Source: an uncultured Aquimarina sp.
Lineage (GTDB): Bacteria > Bacteroidota > Bacteroidia > Flavobacteriales > Flavobacteriaceae
Assembly: GCA_947498775.1 (NCBI GenBank)
Contig: CANMLL010000022.1
Coordinates: 26,893 to 90,892, forward strand
Length of the DNA: 64,000 nucleotides
Direction of reading: 5' to 3'
Shown piece after piece: positions 55,701 to 63,720 of this stretch; within the stretch, counting starts at the first letter, position 1; every line of letters starts with the position of its first letter. The notes under the pieces were generated by a model. That model saw nothing but the letters and a program-made list of their open reading frames with translations, searched no databases and was not told the DNA's origin. The translations under genes were made by a program, and so were the position numbers.

Positions 55701-56264
55701 ATGAAAGATGATAAACTTAACAGAATATTTAATGCGACTCTTTATTTAACAGGAAAAGTTGGGATTGCAGGCTTAAAAATGTCCAATATTGCGAAAGAAG
55801 CATCAATGGCAACCGGTACGCTCTATATTTATTTCAAAAATAAAGAAGAGTTATTGAACGCTTTATATTTCAAGTTACAGAAAGAAAGTGCTCCCGCGAT
55901 TATTAATGATATTAGTCATCTTGCAATTAACATCCAACTATATAAGATGTGGAAAATTGCCTTAGAACGTTTGGTTGACAACAATCTAAGAATAATTTTT
56001 TTAGAACAATTCGTCATTTCCCCTTACATCTCAGAGTCCAATAAAGAAATAGATGTTGGATTTAAGAATTACTTGAAACAGATATTGGAACAAGGGAAGT
56101 CAGAAAATTTGATTAAGGATGCCAATAGTGATATGCTCATTGCATTGATAATTGGTTTTGTAAGAAGCTTTTCGACCCATATAGTCAATGATTGCAATGG
56201 TCATCTCAGCGAAAAATCTATTGATGAATCGTTCTCTCTATGTTGGGATGCCATAAAGAAATAA
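55701..56264 (+). CDS. TetR-family regulator
   Basis: The 187-residue protein has an N-terminal helix-turn-helix (about 8-52; VGIAGLKMSNIAKEASMATGTLYIYFKNKEELL) and a helical ligand domain. A perfect palindrome abuts its start and the same core precedes the next gene, so it probably represses itself and the secreted hydrolase 48 bases downstream. Because the operator fills the leader, no ribosome binding site is visible. Confidence 0.93.
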   Translation: MKDDKLNRIFNATLYLTGKVGIAGLKMSNIAKEASMATGTLYIYFKNKEELLNALYFKLQKESAPAIINDISHLAINIQLYKMWKIALERLVDNNLRIIFLEQFVISPYISESNKEIDVGFKNYLKQILEQGKSENLIKDANSDMLIALIIGFVRSFSTHIVNDCNGHLSEKSIDESFSLCWDAIKK

Positions 56265-56283
56265 AAAAAAATTTAACTATAAA

Positions 56284-56299
56284 ATGAATAAATATTCAT
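56284..56299 (+). promoter_or_regulatory. Second TetR operator core before the hydrolase gene
   Basis: ATGAAT-AAAT-ATTCAT matches the core of the upstream operator with the same 4-base spacing. It lies 14 bases before the start of the hydrolase gene. Confidence 0.75.
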
Positions 56300-56312
56300 A
56301 AAATAATAGATT

Positions 56313-57224
56313 ATGAAATTGAAACTAATCATACTGAACCTAATAATCCCCATAATTTTTATGCAAGCATATACACAAACTTCAAAATCAAAAACCCACG
56401 AACATCAAAAAAATAGTTTCACTATGGACAAAACAAAGAAAATTAATATCAATGGAGAAAGCCTTGCGTATTTTGACAATGAGAAAGGAAATACAACATT
56501 GTTATTTCTTCACGGCGCATTCATCAATAAGGAATATTGGAACGAACAATTATCCTATTTCTCGAAAAACTACCGTGTTATAGCAGTCGATTTACCAGGT
56601 CACGGAAAATCTACTCATAATAAAGAGGATTGGACGGGTCCGAGATTTGGAAAGGACATCAGCAAATTCATTCAAGAATTGACATTACAAAATGTAATAA
56701 TCATTGGGCACTCTTTCGGTTCGGATGTTATGCTCGAGACCGTTGCTATCAATGATACCGATATTATTGGTTTAATTGAAATCGATCATATGAAAAACGT
56801 GGGTATGGAATTACCCAAGGAGGTCGTCGATCAAATAGTCCAAGGGTTGAACGCTGACTTTGAGAATACTTGTCAGCAATTTGCAAAACAGGCATTGTTG
56901 AGCGAAGCAACAGACTCTGGAATCGTTTCACGCTTATTGGCAGATTATAAAGAAATGAATCCCGAAATAGGCATTCCTCTACTTAAGTATGGTTTTAGTT
57001 ATCCAAAGCGCGAAGCAGAACTCTTAAAAGGACTAGAATTAAAGTTATATTCCATTCACATGAACTATGCGCCTACCAACGAAGAGAGTCTCAAAAAGTA
57101 TCTAGGGGATAATTATGAATTGCATATAATAGAAGGAACTTGTCACTATCCGATGATTGAGAGTCCAGATCAATTAAATACTTTGCTTGAAAAGCTTTTT
57201 GTTGAAGTAGTAAGAAACGAATAA
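56313..57224 (+). CDS. Exported alpha/beta hydrolase
   Basis: The 303-residue protein has an N-terminal signal-like hydrophobic stretch (residues 1-20, to YTQT). The hydrolase part has HGAFINKEYW, nucleophile Ser in GHSFGS and His in GTCHYP. An in-frame Met near residue 38 could make a cytoplasmic form. It is downstream of tetR and carries a copy of its operator. Substrate unknown. Confidence 0.88.
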   Translation: MKLKLIILNLIIPIIFMQAYTQTSKSKTHEHQKNSFTMDKTKKININGESLAYFDNEKGNTTLLFLHGAFINKEYWNEQLSYFSKNYRVIAVDLPGHGKSTHNKEDWTGPRFGKDISKFIQELTLQNVIIIGHSFGSDVMLETVAINDTDIIGLIEIDHMKNVGMELPKEVVDQIVQGLNADFENTCQQFAKQALLSEATDSGIVSRLLADYKEMNPEIGIPLLKYGFSYPKREAELLKGLELKLYSIHMNYAPTNEESLKKYLGDNYELHIIEGTCHYPMIESPDQLNTLLEKLFVEVVRNE

Positions 57225-57327
57225 TATTGGAATTATTTATGCTAAGTTAAATCTTTGTAGTAATCATAGAATTAAATCTAACAATCTAGTGTAGGCGTTC
57301 ATAGTTTGGATTTCTCTTTTTGTAAAC

Positions 57328-57374
57328 AATAGTATATCTTGACATTTATTTATTAAAGATCAAGATATACTATT
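57328..57374. terminator. Shared terminator between convergent genes
   Basis: AATAGTATATCTTGA (57328-57342) and its exact complement (57360-57374) form a 15-bp stem. It lies between a plus-strand and a minus-strand gene and probably serves both. Confidence 0.85.
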
Positions 57375-57388
57375 TGCCTTGGTGATCA

Positions 57389-57889
57389 TTATTCTACCAG
57401 TTTAGCCAAAGTATATGTATCTAAAAAAGCGTCAACCTTTACAATTTTACCATCATCATTTAGCTTTAGTTTCCAGGCATATTCATTGATATAATCATTC
57501 CCGTCAACAGCCTTTGCTTTACCTTTCCATTGAAACCACACAGCGTCTTCGGATGCATTGATGTCTATAAGTTCAGGCTCTAGGCTAGTGGATAGAAATT
57601 CATTAATGGGTATAACGGCTTTATCCATAAATTCCTTCTTGCCATTATAAACACCGGAATAGGGCGCATTGCCCGTAACTCGCCAAATCATATCTTCATC
57701 CAGTAAGTCAAAGAAGCTACCTTTGCCCGAAATCCAATCCTCGACCGCTTTTTGAACTATACTGTGATTTTTTGATTCCATATTCTCTGTCACGGTATTT
57801 TTATTTGTTTTTTCTATAGTGTTTGTTCTTCTTTCTTTGCAAGAAAAAAGAGCTAGCACCATTATTATTACAATTGCTTTAATGTTCAT
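57389..57889 (-). CDS. SnoaL/NTF2-like lipoprotein
   Basis: The 166-residue protein has a lipoprotein signal with lipobox ALFSC. The mature part is a cone-like NTF2 fold (AVEDWISGKGSFFDLLDEDMIWRVTG at the start, then KIVKVDAFLDT). Many SnoaL-like proteins bind small hydrophobic molecules. It follows the Atu4866-like lipoprotein gene by 11 bases. Confidence 0.8.
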   Translation of the reverse strand: MNIKAIVIIMVLALFSCKERRTNTIEKTNKNTVTENMESKNHSIVQKAVEDWISGKGSFFDLLDEDMIWRVTGNAPYSGVYNGKKEFMDKAVIPINEFLSTSLEPELIDINASEDAVWFQWKGKAKAVDGNDYINEYAWKLKLNDDGKIVKVDAFLDTYTLAKLVE

Positions 57890-57900
57890 AGTTTACAATT

Positions 57901-58263
57901 TTAATCTTCTCTTTTATATAATATCATTCCATCGTGATAGAGTATACCATCCTTAAAATCCCCATCTGCAGTAAAACCAGTATCATCTTTATATTCTATA
58001 TGGTTTCCTTTAACCCAGTATATGCCTTGGTAAGCACTTTCTGTATTGCCGCGGGCTTCATCGTAGCGACCGTTGGGTAATAAGTTGTGGCGTACGTGAT
58101 TATCTTCCGTTACCCACATACCTATATATTCCTTTGTTTCTTCTATTGTTTTCTTGGTTTCCATTTTTTCACCATTTATTGTTTTTTCACCTTGGCTTTT
58201 ACACCCAGTATACGAAGCCATTGTTATCAAAAGACCCATAATCATTATTTTGAAATAATCCAT
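57901..58263 (-). CDS. Atu4866-domain lipoprotein
   Basis: The 120-residue protein has a signal ending near the Cys of YTGCKSQ. The rest matches the small Atu4866 family almost end to end (GMWVTEDNHVRHNLLPNGRYDEARG, then DDTGFTADGDF). Its role is not known. It is translated with the NTF2-like gene. Confidence 0.85.
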   Translation of the reverse strand: MDYFKIMIMGLLITMASYTGCKSQGEKTINGEKMETKKTIEETKEYIGMWVTEDNHVRHNLLPNGRYDEARGNTESAYQGIYWVKGNHIEYKDDTGFTADGDFKDGILYHDGMILYKRED

Positions 58264-58289
58264 TTTGATTCATTTTAGATTTTCTTCAA

Positions 58290-58346
58290 ATGAGAAAAGA
58301 GCTATTACATTTAGCATACAATCCCTTATGAAATAGCTCTTCTCAT
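58290..58346 (-). terminator. Stem-loop between the SDR and lipoprotein genes
   Basis: ATGAGA-AAAGAGCTATT and AAATAGCTCT-TCTCAT pair with a two-base bulge around a 25-base loop. It may end most SDR transcripts or attenuate reading into the lipoprotein genes. Confidence 0.5.
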
Positions 58347-58356
58347 AGTGATAGAA

Positions 58357-59208
58357 TTAAGAAACATTTATATTTTCAAAATTCGTGGAAACACCAAGTG
58401 TTTTATGGGCTTCCATCATTTCCTGAAGATTAGCTATTTTTTGATTTACAAACTCATAAGCGTCACTACCTAAATAGAGATGTGTCGGTGGATTATCCAT
58501 CTTTGAAAGTTCTATAAAGACATCAGCTGCTTTTGCTGGGTCGCCAGCTTGATTGCCGTGAATATCCTGAGCGTGAACCCTAACCGTTTCTCTTGCGGAT
58601 TCATAAACATCGATAGTATGTTCACACGTTTGCATTGAATCGCTACTGAGGAATTCCGTTCTAAAATATCCAGGGGAAACACAAGTCACACTAATACCCA
58701 GGGGCTTCACTTCGGCTTCTAAAGCCTCGCTGAAACCTTGTACTGCAAATTTTGTTGCGCAATAAATACCATATCCAGGGAACGTTGCTACGAACCCACC
58801 TATGGACGCGATGTTCATTATATGTCCAGAACCCCTTTCTCGCATACTAGGAAGTACATTCCTGATTACGTGCAGAGAACCGTAGACATTTACATCGAAA
58901 TTCTGATGTACTTCTTTGTGCTGTAATTCTTCAATAGCACCGCCTAATCCATAGCCTGCATTGTTGACTACAACGTCTATACCACCGAAATAGCTTAACA
59001 CTTTGTCAATGGTGCTTTTTACATCATTTTCATTGGTCAAGTCCATTGCTAAGGGTAAAAAATTATCGCTCTTTTCAGAAACTTTTTCGATTAGCTGTTT
59101 TTGATTTCTTGAAGTTGCTGCAACTTTATGCCCGGATTTCAGTAATTTCTCAACTAGGTTTAAGCCCAATCCTTTTGATGCACCTGTGATGAACCATACT
59201 TTACTCAT
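58357..59208 (-). CDS. Short-chain dehydrogenase/reductase
   Basis: The 283-residue SDR has TGASKGLGLNLVE, NNAGYG, catalytic Ser in IASIGG and YxxxK in YCATK, with PGYFRTEF after it. The C-terminal extension is typical for the SDR group often paired with AraC regulators. It may be controlled by the AraC gene 150 bases upstream on the same strand. Confidence 0.92.
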   Translation of the reverse strand: MSKVWFITGASKGLGLNLVEKLLKSGHKVAATSRNQKQLIEKVSEKSDNFLPLAMDLTNENDVKSTIDKVLSYFGGIDVVVNNAGYGLGGAIEELQHKEVHQNFDVNVYGSLHVIRNVLPSMRERGSGHIMNIASIGGFVATFPGYGIYCATKFAVQGFSEALEAEVKPLGISVTCVSPGYFRTEFLSSDSMQTCEHTIDVYESARETVRVHAQDIHGNQAGDPAKAADVFIELSKMDNPPTHLYLGSDAYEFVNQKIANLQEMMEAHKTLGVSTNFENINVS

Positions 59209-59360
59209 AATTATTTATTTAAGATTAATACTTTTTGTCTCAAACAAAATTATGGTTGTTACACGCCTACTTTCATATATCAATCAAACCAACACTTACA
59301 TAATTCAAACAATAGAAAAGTTTTTGCTCTTTTTCAAAATAGCAATTAGCACTTTATAAT

Positions 59361-60257
59361 TTAAACTGCCTGACGAATTGATGTAGGCGTTGTTGCTGTC
59401 TGTTTCTTAAAAAAGGTAGTAAAATGGGCAGGTTCATCAAAACCCAATGAATAGGCTATTTCGGAAATTGACCAATCGGTAAGCCGAAGTAAAATATGAG
59501 CTTCGGAAACAATACGTTCTGCGATAAGTTGTGTCGTAGTTTTACCTGTTGTCTTTTTAACCGCCCGATTCAACGAATTTACATGAATCGAAAGCCGGTT
59601 TGCGAAGTCGCTTGGGGTCTTTTCAGTGATGCAATAATTCGTTGATTCTACTGGAAACTGACGTTCTAATGCTTCTTTAAAGATAATTGTTATTCGGGTG
59701 CTCGCATCTAATTTGGTGGCTCTTATTCTGGTAGGTTGTAATTTTAGGGCGTAATGGATGATATCTGAAACCTTACTTTTTATTACTTCATACTTATAGT
59801 GGTATGTAGAGTCTATTTCTGTTGTAATTTGCTCAAAAACTTGACTTATGTAGTTGTCTTGTTCTCGTGTCAATTCAAAATTGGGATGCCCGTCAATGCT
59901 AAAAACTGGCAGATTTGACGGGCTTTCGTGTATAGAATTCAAAAGAAATACCTCTTTAAAAATCAAAAAGCTTCCTGAGCATTCCCCGCTACCTTGCACA
60001 AAGGAATAAGGAACTTGTGGATTAAAGAACATCAACGTACTTCCATTAGTCTCAATACTTCTATCGGCATAATGAAAGGTGTGTTTGCCACGTATTAATG
60101 TGATTTTATAGAAGTCCCTTCTTGTGTAACTAACGGGTTTGGCATTTGGACTCAAACTTTTTTCGAGGTCAAATACATTAAAATGCCCGATTCCTGAAGG
60201 TTGAAATCTATCCGTTGCCAATCCTTTATTCTTATAAAATTCGGTTAAATTTTCCAT
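59361..60257 (-). CDS. AraC-family transcriptional regulator
   Basis: The 298-residue regulator has an N-terminal beta-rich sensor part and a C-terminal DNA-binding part with SDFANRLSIHVNSLNRAVKK and SISEIAYSLGFDEPAHFTTFFK. It is upstream of the SDR gene and probably activates it. Confidence 0.92.
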   Translation of the reverse strand: MENLTEFYKNKGLATDRFQPSGIGHFNVFDLEKSLSPNAKPVSYTRRDFYKITLIRGKHTFHYADRSIETNGSTLMFFNPQVPYSFVQGSGECSGSFLIFKEVFLLNSIHESPSNLPVFSIDGHPNFELTREQDNYISQVFEQITTEIDSTYHYKYEVIKSKVSDIIHYALKLQPTRIRATKLDASTRITIIFKEALERQFPVESTNYCITEKTPSDFANRLSIHVNSLNRAVKKTTGKTTTQLIAERIVSEAHILLRLTDWSISEIAYSLGFDEPAHFTTFFKKQTATTPTSIRQAV

Positions 60258-60372
60258 AACTCTTTTTTACAAAATTAAGGATTGTCACTTATATATTTCA
60301 AACAGATTTAAAAAACATTGATAAAACGGATTTAAAATCGGTTACTGATACTTAAAACTATTGATTTTAATA

Positions 60373-61386
60373 TTAATCGCCTATCCAATCTTCCTGAATC
60401 ATTTCCATATTAGAAACACCACCCGAAAGATTTCCAGCGTATACCGCTTGGGCAACCGAACGTATAATAGTAGTGTTGTCCCCACAGGCAAATACACCAG
60501 GAACCGATGTTTTTTGAAACATATCTACTTCGATATACCCATTATCGTCGAATTCACATCCTAGTGTCTTAGGAATAGCTGAATGCTGCTCAAAAGGTAC
60601 TCGTGCATAAAGTGCCTTTAGTGTTTCCAAAGTTCCATCCTTAAATTTTAGTTTTTCAATACGTCCATCTGTATGCTCAATAGAAGCAATAGACTTTTCG
60701 ATTACGACGATATTGTTTTGGTTGAGTTCATTAACTTGGCTCTCACTCAATTCGGATTTTCCATTGGTGTAAATGGATAGCTCGTCCGTCCAGTTTGAAA
60801 TCAATTTTGCTGTTTCAAAAGCACTATCCCCGTTGGCCAAGATACCGGTTTTCACTTTCCGTACTTCATAACCGTGACAATAAGGACAATGTACTGCGGT
60901 GATTCCCCAGCATTCGGCAAAGCCATCTATTTGGGGTAGAATATCCTTTATACCAGTGGCGAAGACGAGTTTTCTTCCCTGATAAGATTGACCGGATTGC
61001 GTTGTAATTTCAAAACCATTTTCAAGTTTTTTTCCTTGTACTGCAAAATCCTTTAAAAATTGTACCGTTGGATATTCCAAAACCTGTTCTTTTGCTTTAG
61101 CTGAAATAGATGCGGGGGTAGCACCATCTTGCGTAATAAAGTTATGGGAATGCGGAGTCTGCTCGTTGCAAGGATTTCCCGCATCGATGATAAGAACGTT
61201 TCTAAGTGACCTTCCTAAAGCCATTGCTGCAGAAAGACCTGCATAACTACCACCTATAATCAGCACATCAAATTTTGTTTCTTTTGTCATAATATCTAAT
61301 TTTTTAAAAGCAGATAACGGCAAGGGTAGCATTACTACCGCTGACGCAAATAAACTTTGTTTTATAAATTTTCTTCGGTTTCCCAT
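60373..61386 (-). CDS. Thioredoxin reductase-like flavoprotein with a Tat-type leader
   Basis: The 337-residue protein has the FAD motif GGSYAGLSAAMALGRS and a CPYC redox-like pair (CPYCHGYEVR); the C-terminal ACGDNTT segment is the second FAD motif. Before this lies an unusual leader of about 32 residues, NRRKFIKQSLFASAVVMLPL, that fits a twin-arginine signal. A Met at the expected cytoplasmic start (residue 33) is present. The enzyme may therefore be exported folded. Confidence 0.88.
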   Translation of the reverse strand: MGNRRKFIKQSLFASAVVMLPLPLSAFKKLDIMTKETKFDVLIIGGSYAGLSAAMALGRSLRNVLIIDAGNPCNEQTPHSHNFITQDGATPASISAKAKEQVLEYPTVQFLKDFAVQGKKLENGFEITTQSGQSYQGRKLVFATGIKDILPQIDGFAECWGITAVHCPYCHGYEVRKVKTGILANGDSAFETAKLISNWTDELSIYTNGKSELSESQVNELNQNNIVVIEKSIASIEHTDGRIEKLKFKDGTLETLKALYARVPFEQHSAIPKTLGCEFDDNGYIEVDMFQKTSVPGVFACGDNTTIIRSVAQAVYAGNLSGGVSNMEMIQEDWIGD

Positions 61387-61393
61387 TGCGTTC

Positions 61394-61582
61394 TCAGATT
61401 AAGCTATGGTGTAGGTCATTAATAGCTTCTTCTATAGAATCCTCATACCCTTTTAAAATTCCATCACCATTTAAATCAGTAAGTACCACTGTATATTTGG
61501 AATTTAGGGCTTCTATTTTTAAGTGTTTTAAATCCATTGGAATTATGGAACACGTTTGTACTGTATCTATTAATTCATTCAT
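61394..61582 (-). CDS. Small protein of unknown function
   Basis: The 62-residue protein (MNELIDTVQTCSIIPMDL...) has an acidic DLNGDGILKGYED segment that resembles a calcium-binding loop by eye. Its start overlaps the stop of the upstream hydrolase gene by one base and its stop lies seven bases before the flavoprotein gene. The tight spacing supports a real gene in that operon. Confidence 0.6.
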   Translation of the reverse strand: MNELIDTVQTCSIIPMDLKHLKIEALNSKYTVVLTDLNGDGILKGYEDSIEEAINDLHHSLI

Positions 61583-62586
61583 TATCGTGGTGTTCTAACA
61601 TCAAAACTCTTATTACTACTAATTAAAAACACAGATTTGTTATTGACTTTTGCAATAAAATCAATAATCAATTTGGTCGTTTCATCAGGTTTTTCTTCAA
61701 CAATATAATGTCCAGACTCAGCCACTGTGGCAGTAGTTATAGAATTTACCCGTACTAATTCCAAACTTTTTCTCATTTCTGGCAAAGAACTTTCCATACT
61801 GTATTGGGCACCAACAAGCAATACAGGAAAATCAATGACATCTGTATGTGTAATATTAAACAAGGCATCATCGGAAAATGCTCGATACCATTCAAATCCA
61901 GCCTTTAGACTTGCTCGCGTAGTGTAGGCTCTAGCGTGCTCCTCAATAACATTATTATCTATAGCCTTTTTATTTACAGAATGACCATGCATAAAAAAAC
62001 GGAAGTATTCCTCTTGATTACCGATGACGAGATTTTCCGCAAGCGGTTTTTGGTTGTGAAACAAAAAATGCCAAGCGTGTTCCGTTTTTATCAATTCATC
62101 CCACGTACCCAAACCTGGTAAGGGTACATCCAATATTCCTAGACCAACTATATTTTTGGGATATAATCGAGCATAAGCATAAGCTACCATTCCACCGATA
62201 TCGTGTCCTACCACGATTACCTTATCGAGGTTCAGATGTTCAACAAGTTTATTAATGTCCCCAGCCATTGAAGCCTTATCAAATTTATTGTCAGGCGTGG
62301 TTGAACCGTTTATACCTCTTAAATCGGGCGCAATTATAGTGAGTGACTTGTCTTTTGAAAGTTTAGGTATTATATGTTTCCACATATAGGAACTCTCTGG
62401 CCAACCGTGGAGTAAAACTAGAGCATTAGTTCCAGAGCCAGATTGAAGGTAGTGAATTTGTTGACTGTCGAAATTTGCAATCTTATCGCTTATATTGTTG
62501 TTTCCTTTGGTTTGGGAATTTATTGATTGGATGGCAATAAGTTGAAAGACGACTACTGCTGATAAATTTAAAATTGATTTTTTCAT
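61582..62586 (-). CDS. Exported alpha/beta hydrolase of the epoxide hydrolase type
   Basis: The 334-residue protein has a signal peptide (to INSQ). The pattern HGWPES and nucleophile Asp in GHDIGG (not Ser) place it with epoxide hydrolases or dehalogenases; the late His is in ESGHYIVEEKP. It starts an operon with a small protein and a Tat-type flavoprotein and has a TetR operator copy at its promoter. Confidence 0.9.
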   Translation of the reverse strand: MKKSILNLSAVVVFQLIAIQSINSQTKGNNNISDKIANFDSQQIHYLQSGSGTNALVLLHGWPESSYMWKHIIPKLSKDKSLTIIAPDLRGINGSTTPDNKFDKASMAGDINKLVEHLNLDKVIVVGHDIGGMVAYAYARLYPKNIVGLGILDVPLPGLGTWDELIKTEHAWHFLFHNQKPLAENLVIGNQEEYFRFFMHGHSVNKKAIDNNVIEEHARAYTTRASLKAGFEWYRAFSDDALFNITHTDVIDFPVLLVGAQYSMESSLPEMRKSLELVRVNSITTATVAESGHYIVEEKPDETTKLIIDFIAKVNNKSVFLISSNKSFDVRTPR

Positions 62587-62607
62587 ACATATCTTAGATT
62601 AATTATA

Positions 62608-62625
62608 TGTCACAATTTTGAGACA
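62608..62625 (-). promoter_or_regulatory. TetR operator copy at the hydrolase promoter
   Basis: TGTCACA-ATTT-TGAGACA lies 22 bases before the hydrolase start. It differs at one base from the operator at 63231-63248. Confidence 0.78.
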
Positions 62626-62643
62626 TATAGGTGCAAATTTTTT

Positions 62644-63201
62644 TTAAGGTGCAATTCCTTTTATAAATGATTTCCAGGCAAAATTTCTGATATTGGATTT
62701 TGATGATTCGCTAGTGTCATTTGTATTTACTGTACTATTAATAATTCCAGCGTGTAAATTTTGAATCCACTGAACCGTCATTTGTTTATTGACAACACCA
62801 CTTTTCTGCAACTCTTTAACAATGTTCGTAAAACTGTTATATATGAAATCATAGTCAACACAATCTTTATTATTTTTATTATGACTATGGCCATCTTGCT
62901 GATGAAGTTTATAGAAAAACGAATACTTTGCACCACAATCAATCCCAGCGTATAGCATATTTTCCAGTTGAATCAACGGGTCGTTAGAACTTTTTATAGC
63001 AGCTATCATTGCTTTCTTGCAACTTACCTCCATTTCCCTCTCACAAACAGCAACCAATTCATTACGGTCTTTAAAATACCGATGCAAAGTCCTTCGGGTA
63101 ATATTAGCATTGTCAGCCACCTTTTGAAGAGGTGCCGAATAATCGGAATTGAAAACTTTTATTGCAGATTCAATAATTCTAGATTTTGTCTCTAATATCA
63201 T
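62644..63201 (-). CDS. TetR-family regulator
   Basis: The start at 63201 (MILETKSRIIESAIKVF) gives 185 residues and the normal TetR N-terminus; the frame is open back to 63342 but those codons have no family match and cross the operator. The helix-turn-helix is about residues 5-47 (PLQKVADNANITRRTLHRYFKDRNELV). It is 58 bases before the hydrolase operon and should regulate itself and that operon. Confidence 0.9.
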   Translation of the reverse strand: MILETKSRIIESAIKVFNSDYSAPLQKVADNANITRRTLHRYFKDRNELVAVCEREMEVSCKKAMIAAIKSSNDPLIQLENMLYAGIDCGAKYSFFYKLHQQDGHSHNKNNKDCVDYDFIYNSFTNIVKELQKSGVVNKQMTVQWIQNLHAGIINSTVNTNDTSESSKSNIRNFAWKSFIKGIAP

Positions 63202-63561
63202 ATAATACAAAAATAAAACAATTTTCACATTGTCACAAATATGTGACATTAAATTATTAATAAAATCCAACTTATAATACTCGGGCCATTCCTTCCATCC
63301 CTCAAAAATCTTGTCACAAGTATTTAATGCATTTAGAAACATCCTGTTGATATCTCCTAAAAATACTTGATTTTTATTTCCTCTGTAGTAAACTGTACTT
63401 TACTACCTCTCATTTAATTCTAAATTTTCCTGTTTGAAGTGTATGCCCTTATCTTGTTTTTTAATAAAATCTGTACGTAAACGTTAAATTTGAAGATTTT
63501 CAAGAATAAAAAATGGCTATAAGTAAAAATAAGTATTTAAAAATTAATAGGTTATTGTTTG
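63202..63561. other. Noncoding stretch at the right end of the island
   Basis: It holds the tetR operator and a GTAGTAAA/TTTACTAC hairpin (63385-63406). No other gene is seen. Confidence 0.6.
63231..63248 (-). promoter_or_regulatory. Operator of the second tetR gene
   Basis: TGTCACA-AATA-TGTGACA is a perfect 7-bp inverted repeat 30 bases before the chosen tetR start. Confidence 0.85.
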
Positions 63562-63603
63562 TGGTGGGAGCAGAACTCGAACCTGCGACCTTTGGATTAC
63601 GAG
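63562..63603 (-). pseudogene. 3' part of tRNA-Thr(CGT), positions 32-73
   Basis: On the minus strand the sequence from anticodon loop CTCGTAA to the discriminator A fits a tRNA exactly: 3' anticodon stem TCCAA, variable AGGTC, T-stem GCAGG/TCTGC, acceptor strand TCCCACC. The base pairs on the 5' side are gone (AAGAA stands where TTGGA is needed). Such 3' halves are typical attachment-site remnants of tRNA-targeting integrases. Confidence 0.85.
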
Positions 63604-63643
63604 TTCTTAGGTCACAGGTTAGAAAATGTATAATTTCTTTTTG

Positions 63644-63712
63644 TTAAGCAACTCTAAAATACTCTGCTAACTCATTGATCTTCAGAAGTTCATTTTCAAA
63701 AGGGTTCGACAT
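63644..63712 (-). pseudogene. Short fragment like the start of an excisionase/MerR-type protein
   Basis: The minus strand reads MSNPFENELLKINELAEYFR then VA and stop. The LAEYFRV pattern resembles the first helix of helix-turn-helix 'excisionase' proteins common in Bacteroidota mobile elements. At 22 residues it can only be a remnant. The match is by eye. Confidence 0.35.
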
Positions 63713-63720
63713 ATGTCCTG

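Larger units (their letters stand above)
49540..63720. mobile_element. 14.2-kb genomic island between 183-bp direct repeats
   Basis: The stretch is bounded by near-identical repeats that carry the tRNA-Arg 3' end. It holds accessory oxidoreductases, hydrolases and regulators, while all genes to the left are core. The right end carries a tRNA-Thr remnant. No integrase or conjugation gene is inside, so it is either a decayed or trans-mobilised element, or the integrase lies beyond the window. Confidence 0.75.

Noticed and set aside
63202..63342. 47-residue N-terminal extension of the second TetR
   Set aside because: It crosses the operator palindrome and has no match to TetR N-termini; the start at 63201 gives the normal protein.
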